This document shows positions 30,901-46,913 of a DNA stretch of 64,000 bases, piece by piece. The notes beneath the pieces are model-generated. The model saw nothing but the letters and a program-made list of their open reading frames with translations. It ran no database searches and was not told the origin of the DNA. This DNA comes from Cricetomys ansorgei (Eukaryota; Chordata; Mammalia; Rodentia; Nesomyidae): positions 150,001 to 214,000 of the forward strand of contig JAMJFZ010003746.1 of the NCBI GenBank assembly GCA_026225945.1, given 5' to 3'. The stretch's first letter is position 1. Every line of letters starts with the position of its first letter. The position numbers were made by a program, and so were the translations under genes.

Positions 30901-33900
30901 TATTATCTAATTTTTCTGTAAGAGATGTGCATTGTTTTAACAGAAAAACAGAAAATTTTATAAAGACAACAATGAATAAGATGTTTGTAATGCTGTTCTA
31001 AATTAGCATAACAAGAATGCTGTTTCCTATACTTCAAGCTCCAAAGAAAATACAATTAACAGTATTTTACCACCAGGCAGTGGTGGTGCACACCTTAATT
31101 CCAAGAACTTGGGAGGCAGAGGCAGGCGGATCTCTGTGAGTTAGAGGCCAGCCTGGTCTACAGAGTGAGTTTCAGGGCAGCCAGAGTTACAACAGAGAAA
31201 TTCAGTCTCGAAAAAACAGCACTTCTCCCACCGAGGTTTTAATACTACAGACACACTCTATACCTACTTGTTATCTGACGTACATAAGTGCTCTACACAA
31301 AAAAAGTTTTATCCTTTGGAAAGGAGAACACTATCACTCTTGAGAAAGCATTAGCTTTATAAACCATGTGACATATTCATTAATGACAATGAGAGACTGC
31401 GCATGAAACATGGCATAGTGAGAATAGACTTAAGTATTATTTCTGTTGATCTGGGCCATAAAATGCTACTGATGGTTGCCCACAAAACAATTTGGATTTG
31501 TGGATATTATTGGGACAAAAGCCAATTATATTAACAATAATATTAATAGTTCTCTTTAATTATTCTCAGTTACAGGTGAGTTCAAGTCTGGGTTACAAAA
31601 GACTTTTCTAAAACAAAACAAAACCAGTATTTGAAGGGAAACAAAATTAAGTACTTAAACAAAGGGACAAAGCAGGAGAAACAGAACACATAAAAGTTGT
31701 GTCAAGTGGACTGTGGTATATAAAAAGCCATAAAGAATCTCTAGACAATCTTGACTCTGAAAATCAACTAGGAAATGAACCTTTACATCAGTTTTATCTG
31801 AGGGTTTGTTTTTGGGGAGTAGGTGTGTATTGTCTCTTTTAATTACAAATTTTTTTTAGGAAAAATATTTAGTGCTTCAAATCAAATGATGAACTCAAAT
31901 AGTGCTTCAAAATAACTAAATTTTAGGCTGTGCATTCAAAGTAAGAAAAAAATGAGTAAAATTTAAATACCTTTTGCTTTCTTTGGAACCTTCACTGAAG
32001 GAGGAGAAAATAAAGGCTCAGTTGTGGGTTCAGAAAAGTCTGTCAATAACATGGCCTTTCTAGACCTAGTCCTTGTGCTCCGGGAAGACTTAGTCAAAGC
32101 TGCAGTGGTAAGCAATCTTTCTTCTTGGTCAGCTGGCTCTTTGTGGGTTGCTTTATCCTCAAAGTCTGATATTGCTGGTACTCGACCTTTTTGGCTTTTT
32201 GGACCCACAGACTTCTTTGTAGGGTTTTTCTTAGAGGTCATCACTTCAGCAACTTTCTCATTTGGCACTAAAATGGGTTTTTCTAAAATACTTGCATTTC
32301 TAGCAGGGGTGTTCCGTGTAGATCTTCGGACACTTGGAACTTCTATCTTCTGGGGACTTGTCTGCTCCCCAACAGCTGTGTCGACAACACCTTCTAATGA
32401 AACCATTTTCCTTGGTCTACCGCGTTTGCTGGGTGTGACAGGCACTGCAAATCCCGTTTGCAGAGGCACCTGGGATGAATTAGGCACAGGCTCTTCTATC
32501 ACACTAACTTCTCTCTCACTGGCCCTTTTTCGTTTTAGAGGCAGCTGCTGGTCACTGGGCTCCTTGCCTCGTTTATAGTCCAGATTTTGAGAATCTTCTA
32601 AATGAGCATTTCTCACTTTTTTGATAGTTCCACTACGACTTGTTGCTTTACTAACTTTTAGATCACTTACAGTTTCAGCACTTTGCTGATTTTCTACAGA
32701 TTTCTTGAGTGTTTTAGGAGTCCCTTTTCTAACTGATGGAAGCTTGACTTCTGTTCTAGAAGGTGTTTCTTCAGCTACTGGCTCCTGTGGCTGTGGACTT
32801 AGTCTTTCTGGTGCCTGCGGCTGCTCCACAACATCGGTGCTTGTTAGTGCTTGGCTAATTTCCTTCTTCCTTCCTCTCCTAGGAGTAAAAGAATGCTGAG
32901 GTGGCTGGTTCTCAGATACTATTGTTGTATCAGAACCAGTACTTTCAGAGGACACAGGAATTTCTTTTGTTTTTCTAGTTTTCTTTCCAGGAGTAGCAAT
33001 TGCTGAGGACTCCCGCTGTCCTGACATGGCACTCTGCCTTCTTGTACGGGCTCTAGTAGAAACCATGTCACTACTCTGGCTGGTGTTTACAGTCTCTGCA
33101 TTTGTTACTTCAACAGTCTTCACTGTAGCTTTTGTTAACTTGGAGGAACGTGTAACCTTTGGGCTTATTAAAGCTATGTCTTCATGAACAACCTGTTCTG
33201 TTGCTGCTGAAGTTGCTTCTTTACTTCTTGTGTCTTTAATTACATCCAACATATCTTCTATAATTGGTTCAGGCACATATGGTAAAGTCTCTACCTTGTG
33301 GGATTCTTGGTCACCAGTTACAGTTGATGGCAAATCTGTAACATGTCCTTGATTATTGGGTTCCACTTGGGACGTAGATTTTTCCTTGATTGCTACATTA
33401 GATGCTGCAGAGTCACTTGCCTCAATTTCTCCCTCTTCACCTTCCAATATCAAGGTAAAGTTGCTCTGGGCCACAAAGAGTTCCCCATCTACTTCAGCAA
33501 TATCACATTCAGCAGAGTCTTTATCAGGCAAGTCACAAAACTGCTGCTCGATAGTATTAAAATTATACTGAAGTTTAAATGTTCCTGAGGGATACAACTC
33601 ATTAAATGAAAGATTCTTGGCTTCCTCTTCTGAATTTTGATCTTCAAGTTTTCCACTCCCATTTAGCTAAAATGAATTAAAGGTAAAACTAGTTAACGAA
33701 TTACAAAATACATTCTAACCTAAAGCATACAGGACTTAAACGGCCATCTCACTCGTTATGTGTCCATTTTGAAACACAAACTACACTTGACTTATGGCAT
33801 ATGCTAATGGGTTTACTTCATGAAATATCCATATAAGAAATAAAACCTCAGCCAAAATAACTACCCAGAAAAAGATACTGAGATTATGGCTGGAATTAAA

Positions 33901-36900
33901 CTAGAAATTCTACATTCCCTTAGCTAAAAAAAAAACCAGCATTAACAAGATCTTGAAAATTATGCTAATAATTCTAAGAAAATTAAAGATTTATTCTCTT
34001 ATCCAAGAAAAAACTTAAACAGAGAAAAGGAAATAACCCCAAACTAATCCCCAAATGACCTAACTATCCACACTTTTCTCAACAGCACGATCCCCATAAG
34101 GTTGAAGAACAGTTCACCTACATAAGCTCCCTTGGGCTAGACTCAATCTTCTTCCCTTTGCTGGGGCTGCATAACATGAAATTCCTAAGGCTTTCAAGTT
34201 CAGTCCCTCTCCTGCAAGGGTTTGGTGGAAGAAGGAATGGTCCTTGCATTTACCTTTTGGTAAGGGAAGGGGAGAAAAAGGAGGAGGTAGAAAGTAACAG
34301 AGAGATCTCCTGACCAAGAAGGTAGACATTATCACCCACCTAGACAAAGACATTTTCCCACTCCCCATATAGTGAGTTGATAGCCTGGACACAACCTAGA
34401 AATGAGGAACCCCATTACACTACGCCCACATTTTGTTAGTTTCCAAACTGAAGAAACAGGAAACTTAGTGCCATTTATTCCAGGGTGAGAATACTTATAA
34501 AGATAAATGTGGATGAATTTATAAATTAATAAACACCTCAAATTCTGTACAATTTGATTTCTATGAGTAATTAGAATAATTACTGAGTTGGTTTTTAATC
34601 TTAAATTCACTTATTCAAAATTCCCTTGATAATGAAAAGGATTTGGTAATATTTTAGGAAAGCAGGAAGCCCTTACAAAGTACTAGAAGAAACCTTCTCT
34701 CTAGTGTCTCTCCCAATGTGCAGGAGGCCTGCCTCCCTGTACTCACGCACTGTCGCACGTCTCAGTGTCTCAGGTAGCCACTGTGTTTACTGATAGCCAA
34801 ACCCTCCCATTTCAAGCAAATAAGCAAAAAAACAAATTGATAAGTTGTGGCTTAATACAATCATTTGGTCTTTAGAAAAATCAACCACATAAAGGTCGTG
34901 TTGTTTTATATTCCACAAAATATTTATATCTTATTTTCTGAGCAGATCTTTGTTATTGTCAAAGAAATACATTAAGTTAAAGCCCACCGAAACTAAAACT
35001 TAAAAAGCATTAAAAAATTGTTTTTACATGAATTTCTTGGGTATCAGGAGGACTGGCAGAAATTTGAGGCTTTTCTTCTGGTAAGCCAACATCCTCTTTG
35101 AGTACATCAACTTCCATTTCCTGATCTTCTGTTAAGTTTACTGTCAGTTTCTGGTCCAGGCTAGGCTCCGAGGTAAGAGGGCACTTGTAGGAGGCAGGCC
35201 CAGAGCTTTCACTATTTTCAACCATGATGGCCACAGCTGGAAAAACCAAAACAAAACCCAAAGAAACAGAGTAACTTCTTACATTCTAAAACAAAAACTT
35301 GATTCATACAACTCAGAAAGCAACACATCACCCTAGACTTGAGACTATTGTCTTAATAAGCTGTCAGGAAATGTATACCATCTTGAGGAGGAAGATCTAT
35401 CTGTGGCATCATGTTCATTTGTCTAGTATCAGTTGAAATGGTATGCAATGCTCCCCAAAAAGACAAATATGAAGGATAAACTTCATACTTGAAAACCATG
35501 TTGGCTTTTCCAAATTGGGATACAATTCCTGGCATATGGTAATAGTTCATTCAGTATGGTGATGACTACTCTAAGGGAACTCAGACCTCTAGAAAACTAA
35601 CCACCCTCATTGATTCTACAAAAGATCCATGATCTGGATTCTGCGGTGGCCATAAAATGTATGGGTGTCTTTCTTTTGGTAGAAAGCATCCAAGTAGGTA
35701 CCAGAGGTATTCTATGACATTTCATAATTTTATGGTCCACTTAAAGAGGAAATCTCTTTCATTTTTCTTTTTGTCTGTTTTATATGTCAACATGAGGCTT
35801 GGCATTTGTGAATGACACAAAACACAATAACCTCAAGGAAGAACAAGATGTGTATGTTCTCTCTAGTACATCAACCTTTATTAGAAACAACAATAAAATA
35901 TTAGAAGTCTAAGTGTGGTCTCTGACCCTCTATAAGAGAAATATGACACCCACTGAAGAAGCAATAAATAACCAAGCAAAACTACTGTGATAAAATGTTA
36001 ACCAAAACTAGTTAAGCATATCACAGAACATTCTTATTTAATGACAGGATATAATACTAAAGGACAGGATAATGTGTATATTATTGCTATGGGGAAAAAA
36101 GGTTGTAAATACTTTAAAACCACCTCCACTATCTCTTATTTCCACACATGGAGAAAAACACAACAAGAAAATTCAGGAAAAAAGACAACTTAAATTGGTA
36201 ACAACAGAGTTGAAATGAGTAATCTGGCTTCTGTTTTACACGTTGGGAATTTCCCTATATTATTTTACAATAAGCATACATTATACTTCACATTCTTACT
36301 GTTGTTGTTTGTTTTTGAGACAAGGTCTCTGTATGTAGTACTCCTGGTTGTACTGGAGCTTGCTGTAGACCAGGATGGACTAGAATTCACAGAGAATGCT
36401 AAGATTAAAGGCATGAGTCACCACACCCAATACATTTCATATTCTTAATCTTAGGGCAAAATGCTCAAGCTTGCCCCAGATATTGCTCACACTGTGATAG
36501 GTCAAAAGGTTCAACAGCAAAGGGTGTTGGTTGCAGGCCTGGGTAATACCATTAAAGCAGTGTTAGGATAAATGAGCGAATACACGTAAAATGTATTGGA
36601 GAATAGATATTCCATGTCTGCTTTCCCTAGAGCTGACTGTGAATCCACAGAGTAAATATACCATCCTTGTATTTGTATAAAACAAAACTATATTCTTATT
36701 TTGATGTATTTAATATACTTCTTGATTTTCCTGAATACACTGCTATGAACTGGTAATTTATTTTGCTATTCTTTCATGTTCCCAAGGGAAATATATCCAC
36801 AAAATTTATTGAGATTCCTAGTCTTAGAGTCTCTTTTGATAGTTGATATCCTCATAAAGCTTTTATTCCATGGACACTGGCTAGAACGGAAGAATTGAGA

Positions 36901-39109
36901 AAAGAAAAATCTAACAATATCATTTTAAGTATCGAAGTCTTGATTCAAATTACTAAACAATACATACATTCATTGTGGTCTGCTATAATTGTGGAGGTTC
37001 GGCTTTCAACAGATACTATTCCATCCAAAACTGAAGCCTTGGATCTTGAGGTAGGGGTTTTCCTTGAGAAACAGAAATGTACACTTGAGTGCGTGAGACT
37101 CGGCCTGTCCTGTCCTGCCTCTCTCTACTTGCTACTCTGTTATGAAAACCAAAACTCAGAAGCCAAATCAAGCACATTTTAAGTTTTATAAAATTTACAA
37201 GAGAATTAGAAACACGGTTGCATCTGTTTTTCCTTTCTTCTACTTTACCTTTTTTTTTTTTTTTTTTTTGTAGTAATGGTATGTCCTTAAAAGTACAAAT
37301 AAAATTACTTTTAAGTGCCTATCAGTATATAAATTACATTTCAGGCATTTAAAAAATAATCTGGCCAGGAGGTGGTGGCACACACCTTTAATCCCAGCAC
37401 TTGGGAGGCAGAGGCAGGTAGATCTGTATGTTCAAGGCCAGTCTGGTCTACAGAGTGAGTTCCAGGACAGCCAGAGTTACAACAGAGAAACTCTGCCTGG
37501 AAAAACAAAACAAAACAAAGCAAAAACAAAAACAAACAATCAAAAAAACCCCCAAATCACTGGCTATATATATGTTTTTTTCAGGTAAGTCTGTCAGGTG
37601 TACAGTATTTTCTACAATTTGTAGGCTCAGCATCAACATTTTAATGCTAACTGGAAATATTAAAATAAATGACTCAGAATGGACAATAAATAAAAATAAG
37701 TTGTAAAATACCCTTGCAGTGATCCATCACTGGCTTTCTCTAACTAAACTAAACCAACTACAGGTTCTGAGTTTTAAACTCAGGACAAACACAATATTCC
37801 CAAAGCAGTCTCTGAAATACACAAACATTTATAGATGTTTGTGAGAATATCTCAGTAATAGTATTTACAGCAATGATGACTAATATTCAACAATTAAATC
37901 TCCACAACCTAACCTAGCTTGCCAAAATGAAGATATTCACCCAGGTCCTCACTGTAACTAACTTTACTCACAAACACAATGGAATAAACAACACTCATTT
38001 TTATTAAAATGAAAAATTATAAAATAATGAATTTAAAAAAAAAAAAATCAGGAAAATCTTTTATTCTTCCTTTTTTTTTTTGTTGAAGTTCTGGAAGATT
38101 CCAGTTATTACATTTTTATTTTCAGTAGTAAATATATATCACTGAATTAGATAGATGTGACAGTCCAAGTTTTGCGGGTAGTTTGTAATGACATACCCAT
38201 TGCTTACTCATAAAGCAATGAACTATTCTTGTGTCTTACAATATCATATTTTATGTAGACTAGTTTTATTAAATGTATCTTATTACTTCTGAAGAATTAA
38301 AGCTGTCACTGTTTTATATCCTCTACAGTCAGTGCTACTTAAAGAAACAACGGTGTTGGATAGCTTAGATAGCTCGAGTGATCATACTACTGGTTAGGTC
38401 AGTTCACTCGCCTTTTTTGGAGGGGCGAGGGTGTTCGAGATAGAGTTTCTCTGTGTGTAGCACTGGCTGGCCTGGAACTCAGAGATCTGCCTCCTGAGTG
38501 TGCTGCCACCACCACCAGGCAAGGTCAGCTGACTTTCAATAATGGAAGCAGTAGGGTGCTTTTCATTTTAATGCAACCTTACAACTGATTATACTCTAGG
38601 AATTAGAACCAATCTGCTAGACTAGGGGTCCTTTTCACTGTTGGAAACAGTTTCCTTATAACAATCTTGACTGACCTGGAACTCATATTCCTCTTCCCTC
38701 AGCCTCCCAAGTGCTGAAACTGTAATTGTGGGCCACCATACCTAACTAAACTATGTTTCAGATAGCAAGCACAGATGTATATCATCTAGTACTTTGGTTT
38801 TGCTGGCACTAGAAGCATAATATTTTCAAATGACCATCAGAGACTATGTTTGGGTCTTTTGTTTTTTGAAACAGGGACTTACTATGTAGCTCTAACTGTC
38901 CAGGAGTTCACTATGCAGACTAGGCTGGCCTTGAACTCAGAAATCACCTAACTCTGCCTCCTGAGTGCTGGGATTAAAAGGTATGCATCACCGTGTCTGG
39001 CATACTTTTGGGTCTTCTATCACACTCAAAAGGGAATAAAATTGTTTTAGGAGGGACGGACTGAACAGGGAACAGACCAACTGTCTAAACCACCTTCTTT
39101 ATGTTCCTC

Positions 39110-39146
<37 letters not shown>

Positions 39147-42100
39147 CAGGTGCCTGTATGTATGCATGTGGAGGCCAACCTCACATGTCTATGATTTCTA
39201 TCTTGTCTTTTGAGATAGGGTCTCTCATTAAACCTGGAGTGACTGGATAGTCTGATGGACCAGCAAAGCTCCAAGATCCTCTTTGTCTGTGCATTCAGAA
39301 GTGGTACACTTCAGGCACACACTATCATGCCTGACTTTTTTTTTTACAGATGCTGGGAGTCTGAACTCAGTTCCCTGGAACTGGAGTTTATAGGCACTGA
39401 GAAGCATCTTATATATATGGGTGCTGGGAATAGAACATGGGTACTATGGAAGAAGAACAAGTGCTCTTAAATGCTAAGCCATCTTTCCAGCCCTGATTAC
39501 TTTTAAGTATGTGTGTATATATGTGGTTGGGTATGTGAGCTTTAGTGTGGAAGTCTGAAGAGGCCAGAGGCATCAGATCCCCTAGAATTGGAGTTACTGG
39601 CAGTTTTGAGCTACTCAACATGGATGCTTAGGATTGAATTTGGGTCCTTTGGAATAGCAATACACACCAAAAAGCTGCATCTCCAAGCCCTTCATTTGTT
39701 TCCATAAACTTACCCTTCACAGATTGATGACACACAAAGAGAAGCTTCAACTCTTTGAATAGGGTTTAATTGATTGAATTCTGAAGACGCCTCCTCCACT
39801 GCAACTTCTATAGTGCCTGTAAACCATACAGATGAGGTCATGTTAGACGTCTTACCATCACTCAGTCTTTAAAGTAACTGTTGGTCCTACTTTTGTTCTC
39901 TTACTTTAATTCCTTGGCATCAGGCTGTTAGCATTTTCTTCTAATTCTTTGGGCCTAGTTTAGACCCCTCTCTAAACTTTCCACTTCTCATTTTTGGTGT
40001 GGAGGTCGCCTCCCTAAATTAACTCAATCCTCAATAGCCAAAGACGTAGTTACAAACATCAGAAGCATTTTATAAGCTAGGCTAGGATTCCACTTTAACT
40101 TCCTATTTCACTCTAGGGTTCATATAATATGATACTGCTCCAATAATTGCTTAATATTGTAGAATTAATGAAGATACTGTTATGAACAGCTATTTAAATA
40201 TTGCAGCAGAATGTAGCACATTTAAAAAGAAAGCAGCATGAAATTCTAGACACATTTTTTTTTCTCCCTAAGCTGAATCCAAAAGTTCTTAGAACAATTA
40301 ATGTCTACATAGACTCACTTACCTGTCAGAAAACTTTCATTCAGCCTAGGGCAAAGCACCAAGTAGAATCTACTTATGGCAGAGATTTTTTTGGGTGGTA
40401 AAGTCTCATATATCCCAGGTCGGTTTCAAATATTTTACAGATGAGGACTTTAAACTTGGTTCTCCTGCTCCTACCTCTTGAGTGCTGGGATCACAGTTTT
40501 ACCACACCTGCTTAATTTGGTGCTGGGGACTGACCCCAGGCCTTTGTTGCATGTTAAGCAAGCACTCTATCAATTAAGCTGTATGCATCCTCAGCCATGA
40601 CAGATTTTATTGTATGTATTTAGTTTCACAGACCTAAGAAAATACTGTTCATAAACTTGTTCAAAAACTTGTTATTAATGTAAAACAGGCATCTGATCCA
40701 CTAATTCCACGCCAAGCCTCCGTTTCTGATGTTCACTTGTGCCATATCCAGGAACAGTATTAACCAAGTTGTATTTTCAGTGTCTGTCAACACTGTCCAC
40801 TATGCGTTACAGAATTACTTAGCCTTGCTATTTTCCTATGGTAGACAATATTCTATTATGAATTTTACTGCAGACAACAGTGAAGATATAGAAAGAGTTC
40901 CTACCTGCTTCTTTCTCCAAAGCTGGAGGCATACCTTCTGACTTAAATATATCTTTATCATTATCCTTCTCAGTTTGTAGAGCTAAGTTAGAAGTTAGTT
41001 CAGTGGAAGCACTTGCTGTCTTGGGGGACACAAAAATGCTATTTTCAAAGTCTTCTGGTGATGGTGCATCATGATACTCTAAGGAAGTCTGGTCTGATTT
41101 GGTTGAAGCAGTGCTGTCTTCTTTGCTCACATCCATTTTCTCCAGACTTTGTAAGTGGGTATCCCGTGACTCTGCAACCACTTTGTGATGGTCCTTTGCA
41201 GGGACATCCAGAGGAAAATATGTATTTTTATCACTGGTCTTCATCCATTCAGTTTCTGCTGGGAGTCCGCATTTATGGAAAGATGTACTAACAAATGCTT
41301 TTGCATTATGGTCATCCGTGGCCTAGGATTATGAAAGAAAATTAAAGTACAGAGTCCCAAACTGTCCATCCCCATCATACCTACCCATTCTTTCCATACT
41401 TTGTTGTATTTTTTGAAACTTTATTTACAATTCATTTGTTTCAAATCAATTTTCTTTAATGTGTAACTAAAAGTTAACTGCTGTTAGCATTTCTCCAATT
41501 AGTAATTTATCAATGATTAAAACAAAACACAATGTACAGGACAGACGAGAAGTGATCAAGTGGGTAGATTTTTATTCTACTAATGTTAACTACAGTGGGA
41601 CTCCACAGACATTCTTTCTAAATATAAACTAGTTAAGCAAGAAAACAAGATATTGGATGAAAACCAAACCACCAGGAAGTATATATCCTAGTGTAAATAT
41701 ATATCCTAGTGTAGTATTTATCATCAAATGTGTAGCTTATCAGCCCTTTTAATAATGTAATAGTCTCTCTCTCTCTCACAGACACAGACACACACACAGA
41801 CACACACACACTTCTACCTTACTTTATTTGAAGAAGGTATACATTGGCTTAGTCAATGTTCTAATGGTTTCTTTCAGAACTATTTTATAATTTTAAGACT
41901 ACATACAAAAAAATGTCAGTGATGGTAATCAAACTTACTCTATCAGCCCAGTTTGTGTTCGTGCCTTCTTCCATGAATGAAATTCTAGTTTCTTTAAGTC
42001 TGAAAGGCGGAGTGAGAGATCTTCCAGGTGACAGAGAGGGAGATGCTAAGGGTGTTGCTCGAAGACCAGACCTAAGGATGGATGGGGGGGTAAACTCGGC

Positions 42101-45100
42101 AAATCCAGAAGAAGTAGCTGACAGAGCCAAAGATTTAGCCTTCTATGATAAAGAACAAAGATAATCCATTATTAATGTAAGTAATTAACACAAAGGTAGA
42201 CAGTAATTTTAAAGTGTATACATTTTCATCTTCAAACAAATTTCAGATTGGTGGAAAAACACAAACTTCAATTAGAACTTTATGTTCAGTTTACAAGGTA
42301 AAATTATTTTTACAGTCTTTTTAAAAGGCCTGACTTTTTCCTCTTTAAACTTTAAAAAAAAAAAGTAAAATAGTCTAGGTAATTATTTAAGTAATACTTC
42401 TAAAATACTTGAAGTAAAATGGGTGAAGTTAGGTGAGAGGACTGTGTATGACTAGAACATGTTCATGAACTACAAGAGGTTGATCTGAATTAAAGGCTGA
42501 TTTTTAGTGTTTTAGAAATAATCTGTTTAATTTCATCTGATCCTAGCTACAGAGAATATAAAATTGTGATTTGGGGGGAGAAAAGAGAATAAAAAGGGAT
42601 AGGAACACTATATTGGCTATTACAAGTCAAAACCTAATAATCACATTAAGTTCTCTTTAATAATATTTTAGAAACAGCATTTAGTGAAGTGTCTTATTCA
42701 ATGTGAAAAATAAGAATTCTTTAGTTTACTATAAATCCCAGGTTCTCACCTCCTCAAATCAATTAACAACAAAAAAGGAAAGGATGAAAACAAACAAACA
42801 ACAACAGCAAACCCTGAGACTTTCTCCACATTATTACACAAGAAATTTAGAGAAGCTGGGCAGAGCAGTGCCACAAACCTATAATCTTAGCATTCAAGAG
42901 ACTAAGATAAGAGGATTACAAATTCAAGGCCAAGTCTAGTCTGGGTAATTGGTGAGACCTTGTCTACACAAAAATAAAAATGCAGAACCAAAGTAACAGA
43001 GCCTGAGACACAATATGTAATATTATTTGGAAAATAAAAATGTGTACACCCATTACTACCAGTCATCCCCATCATCAAATTTAGATTTGGTATCGTCTTA
43101 GTGATTTATCAAGGATGATGGAGGAAAAGCCTCGCAAAGATCCCCTGATAACAGCAGTTCAAAGTAAAACAAGTGAAAATAAGCCTAAAAAAGTATTTGG
43201 AAAAAAAATACTAACATGGCAATTATCTGCAATGAAGATTATATATATACATATATATCCCCAAAACATTTTACAGGACAATTTATGATAAACATATACA
43301 GACTTTCTATAGAGTGAGTTCCAGGACAGCCAGAGTTACACAGAGAAATGAAAATGAAACAGAAAAAAATAACCACAAATATTAAAATTAAAGGCATTTG
43401 AATACTCAGATTATGTTATAAATAGCTTAATTCCTCTGTGCTACTTGAAAAAAACGTTAATTCCCTAGGACACTAGATAGCTAATACTAACCTTAACTAC
43501 AAGAGGAGTTTCAAGTAAAAGTAATTCAGAAGGCCTGGAGGCATTCTGACGTGGCCTTTTTAGTTGTGAGCTCAACGGCAATGAACTGGATAGCAGACAC
43601 AAAGGAGATCTTGGGGGACTTTGCTGAATAAGCTCCAAACACTGAGAAGGCTGGGGGATGGGATGAACAACCAAGTCCAGCAACCTGTAATTAAATAGGA
43701 ATAAGTAGAAAAAACTTAGTAACTTCTTTAAAAACAGTTAAAAAACAGTCATATTTGTGTGTTCATTATTAAACATTGTAACATGTAATCTTAATTTCAG
43801 ACAAGTTTATTAATGTAGTAAAACTGCCAGCATTAGTTTAAAAAGTCTGAAAATCTTTCAGAACAGAATTGTTAAGTATACTAATAGCTGATTTACAATT
43901 TCCTAAACGGACTACTCTTTTGTCTAAACTGTAACAGAAAGTATTTACATTTTTACTTATGAATTTAAAATAGTACCTGTTAACACTTAAGACAATTATA
44001 GCTTTTTCAAACTATTTCAAGAAAGTCTCACCTAGAAATTCTCTGGGATGTTTTTGAAATTGGTGTTCCAACAAATGCCTCAGGAAGGTCTGGGTGTGGA
44101 ACAGAATGTACTACAGGAGATGGTTGTTCTGGTTTAGGACTACAAAGAAAACAAAAATTCAAATTTAAATTATATACTGCATAGGTCACTAGCAAAAATG
44201 CTATGAAATTAGATGGAAGAGGAAAGAAAGAACTTCAAGTTTTTTACTTTGCATATCTTTGTACTGTATACAAATAACATTAAACACAGTCACTTGAAAA
44301 TTTGAAGAAGCGGCAGAAAGGCTTCTCACAGCCAATCCCCAGAACCCAATGGTCAAGAGAACTGACTCCCCCCGCCCCATGTACAAAAATAGAAAAGTAA
44401 TGTGCAAACTTATGACAAAACAACTCCCTTTTACAAAGTAGCTAATTTAAAGAAGTTTTCATTTTTTATATTCAGTGATAAACCACTAACAACGAGGGTG
44501 GTTTCTAATGAGCACCACTGCTGTTCAGAAGACACAGAGCAGGACTTTAAGAGATATTTTAAAAAGCAAGCACTTGCTGCCAAGCCTGACACCCTCAGTA
44601 ATTCCTGAGTCCATACGGTGGAAAGAAAGAACCAACTCTTGACCTCCACATGTGCTCTGTGAATGCATACCCTGTCCCTCTACCACACACACAAATTAAG
44701 TAACATTTAAAAAATTTAAAGGTAATTAAAAAAAAAAATTACCTATTGTAAAGCTGAATGCTATTTCTAGGTTCATGACTTGCCCACACCTCTCCAATTT
44801 TAGATAACACATTATTGATGAAAGTAGATCTTGTTAACACCGTTCCAGTTACGGCTTTCTTTGGAAATGCTGATAATGGTTTGGGCCTAGAAACTGAAAA
44901 ATAAAGAATACAGGACACAGCTGCAAATCTAATTAGGTTTTAAATAAAAGAAAAGAAGATAACATGACTGAACAATACAAGGAATGGTGATGACTCCAAG
45001 GTAATCATTCAGTATGTTTTCAAGCCTGAGTGTAAGCATTTTCAATGAGACCTTACCTTCTTGGTAAACTGATGATGTTGACAGATGGTAAGGCTTAGCT

Positions 45101-46865
45101 CGCTCAACAGCTAATTTTCTCTGGACTCTCGGTAGGATTTTCCCATACTGATCTAGTATAGAATTTCGAGCCACCGATCTCTCCCGCAAACGAGGGTCAC
45201 GATCACTCTAATGAGCACATTGTAATTAACAAAGATTTACTCTTCATAATATTAGGTGCCGTTACATATTTATCACTGAAATTGTAATTATCAATATCCT
45301 AGTCTTCTTTCTACCTACATTTTTCCAGCTCAGACTTCATATACCTCAATTGTATGCAAATCTATACATTCCAAAAAATCTACCAAGCCTTGATCCTTCA
45401 CAACTAATACAAATAATGTAACACATAATACACTACCTTCATGTGTGGGGAGCAGAGGAGCCCTGAGTATGCTAAGTTCTGAATGAATGTGTATTGCTGA
45501 CATGGCCATGGGTATGTCAAGAACCAAAAAGCCTCAGATGCATGGGAAAATGGGAAGCACCCCCACTACACACATTTCTGGTTCACATGCAAATGTTAAC
45601 AGTGTATACAGAAAATGTAGCTTTCTTTCTAGACATTTATGGCCAGAAAGACTACTGCTCCTACCAATAGTAAATAAACCTGTTTCCTTGATCCAGCTGT
45701 ATACCATAAACGCTACCTCCTTGTTTATCTGTACGTAACAACCTAGCCTCCTTGCTTAGCTATATGCAATTACCCTGCCTCCCTGTCAAGTGCATATAAT
45801 TGACACTTATACACACTGTGTTTCCAAGGTACTGAGGTTTCTCCATAAGAGAGTCCAGTCCACCTTATCCCAGCTTTTCTATGTGTCTCTGTGTTTATGT
45901 TTCCTTCATTCCCAATGCCCCAGGTCAAATCCATCCCTGGAGCCAAGTTGGATACGGTATCAGACAGACAAGCTCCCAGTATTATCATTTTACAGATCAG
46001 GAGACCAAGGTGCAAAGGGTGTCTTATATGTGCAGAACAAACTAAGAATCAGGCTAACCTCTGAAGTTCAGTGTTTTTGTACTATAAACTCACACTGTCT
46101 AGTAGCCCACCTCCCACTTTCTCTAGGTGAAGAGGTCTCTAAGAACATAACGGCACACTCAGAACCATTAGTAGTAACACACAGTTCCGAGTAATAACCC
46201 TCTCAATGAGCATTTTTCAAGTTCAAGACAATGTAAAACAAAATGGTTAAACTGATTGTAAGTTCTTGTAAAATAAAGTAAAAAGGTTTCAGTTTAGCTC
46301 ATTCTCTTGTTTCACACAATGAGTCAACTTTAGTCATACCATGAGATTATTCCTCAGAGTCTGGTTTAGTTTCAAGGCAGAAATATAATTGGCACGCTGT
46401 AAATGGTGAACCAGAAGGAATTCGTGATTCTGAACACTGGTACTGGACTGTAAAAATTTCACTAAACATTCCTAGGAAAAACAAAACACATTTGTAAACT
46501 ATCAATTTATCCTAAATTCCTTTAAGTTTATACAGATCAGTGATTACCTGCTCAGTCTCTGTAAATGGCAGCTTCAGTAAATCCTCCATTAAGCCCATCT
46601 CCTGACAAACTTCATAAGCATGCTTTAATAACTCCTCTATATTCACTGTGTTTGAGTTCTGTCGCAGTAAGTTCCAGGCCTCAACCATGCATCTGAAATC
46701 AAAATCAAAGTTTCAAAACAGTAATATGTGGAAAAGTCAACTACTTATAGCAGCTCAAGATAATTTGCATGTGCAACTAAAAAATACTTTAAAATTTTAT
46801 TGAATACTGATAAACAATGAGTCTTGCCAATGTATAAAAGACAACTGTCTCTCCCCCTCGCCCCC

Positions 46866-46913
<48 letters not shown>

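Larger units (their letters stand above)
28125..31970 (-). other. Ahctf1 intron (3.8 kb)
   Basis: It holds L1 3'-end fragments, SINEs (B2 head at 28668, long B2-type at 30415, B1 at 31073) and otherwise unremarkable AT-rich sequence. Confidence 0.75.

Noticed and set aside
32024..32578. 184-codon plus-strand open frame
   Set aside because: Antisense shadow of the large Ahctf1 exon. That exon's composition leaves the opposite frame open; no family resemblance.
45790..46194. 134-codon plus-strand open frame in an Ahctf1 intron
   Set aside because: No recognised domain, no codon-level signal and no splice context; chance or repeat-derived.
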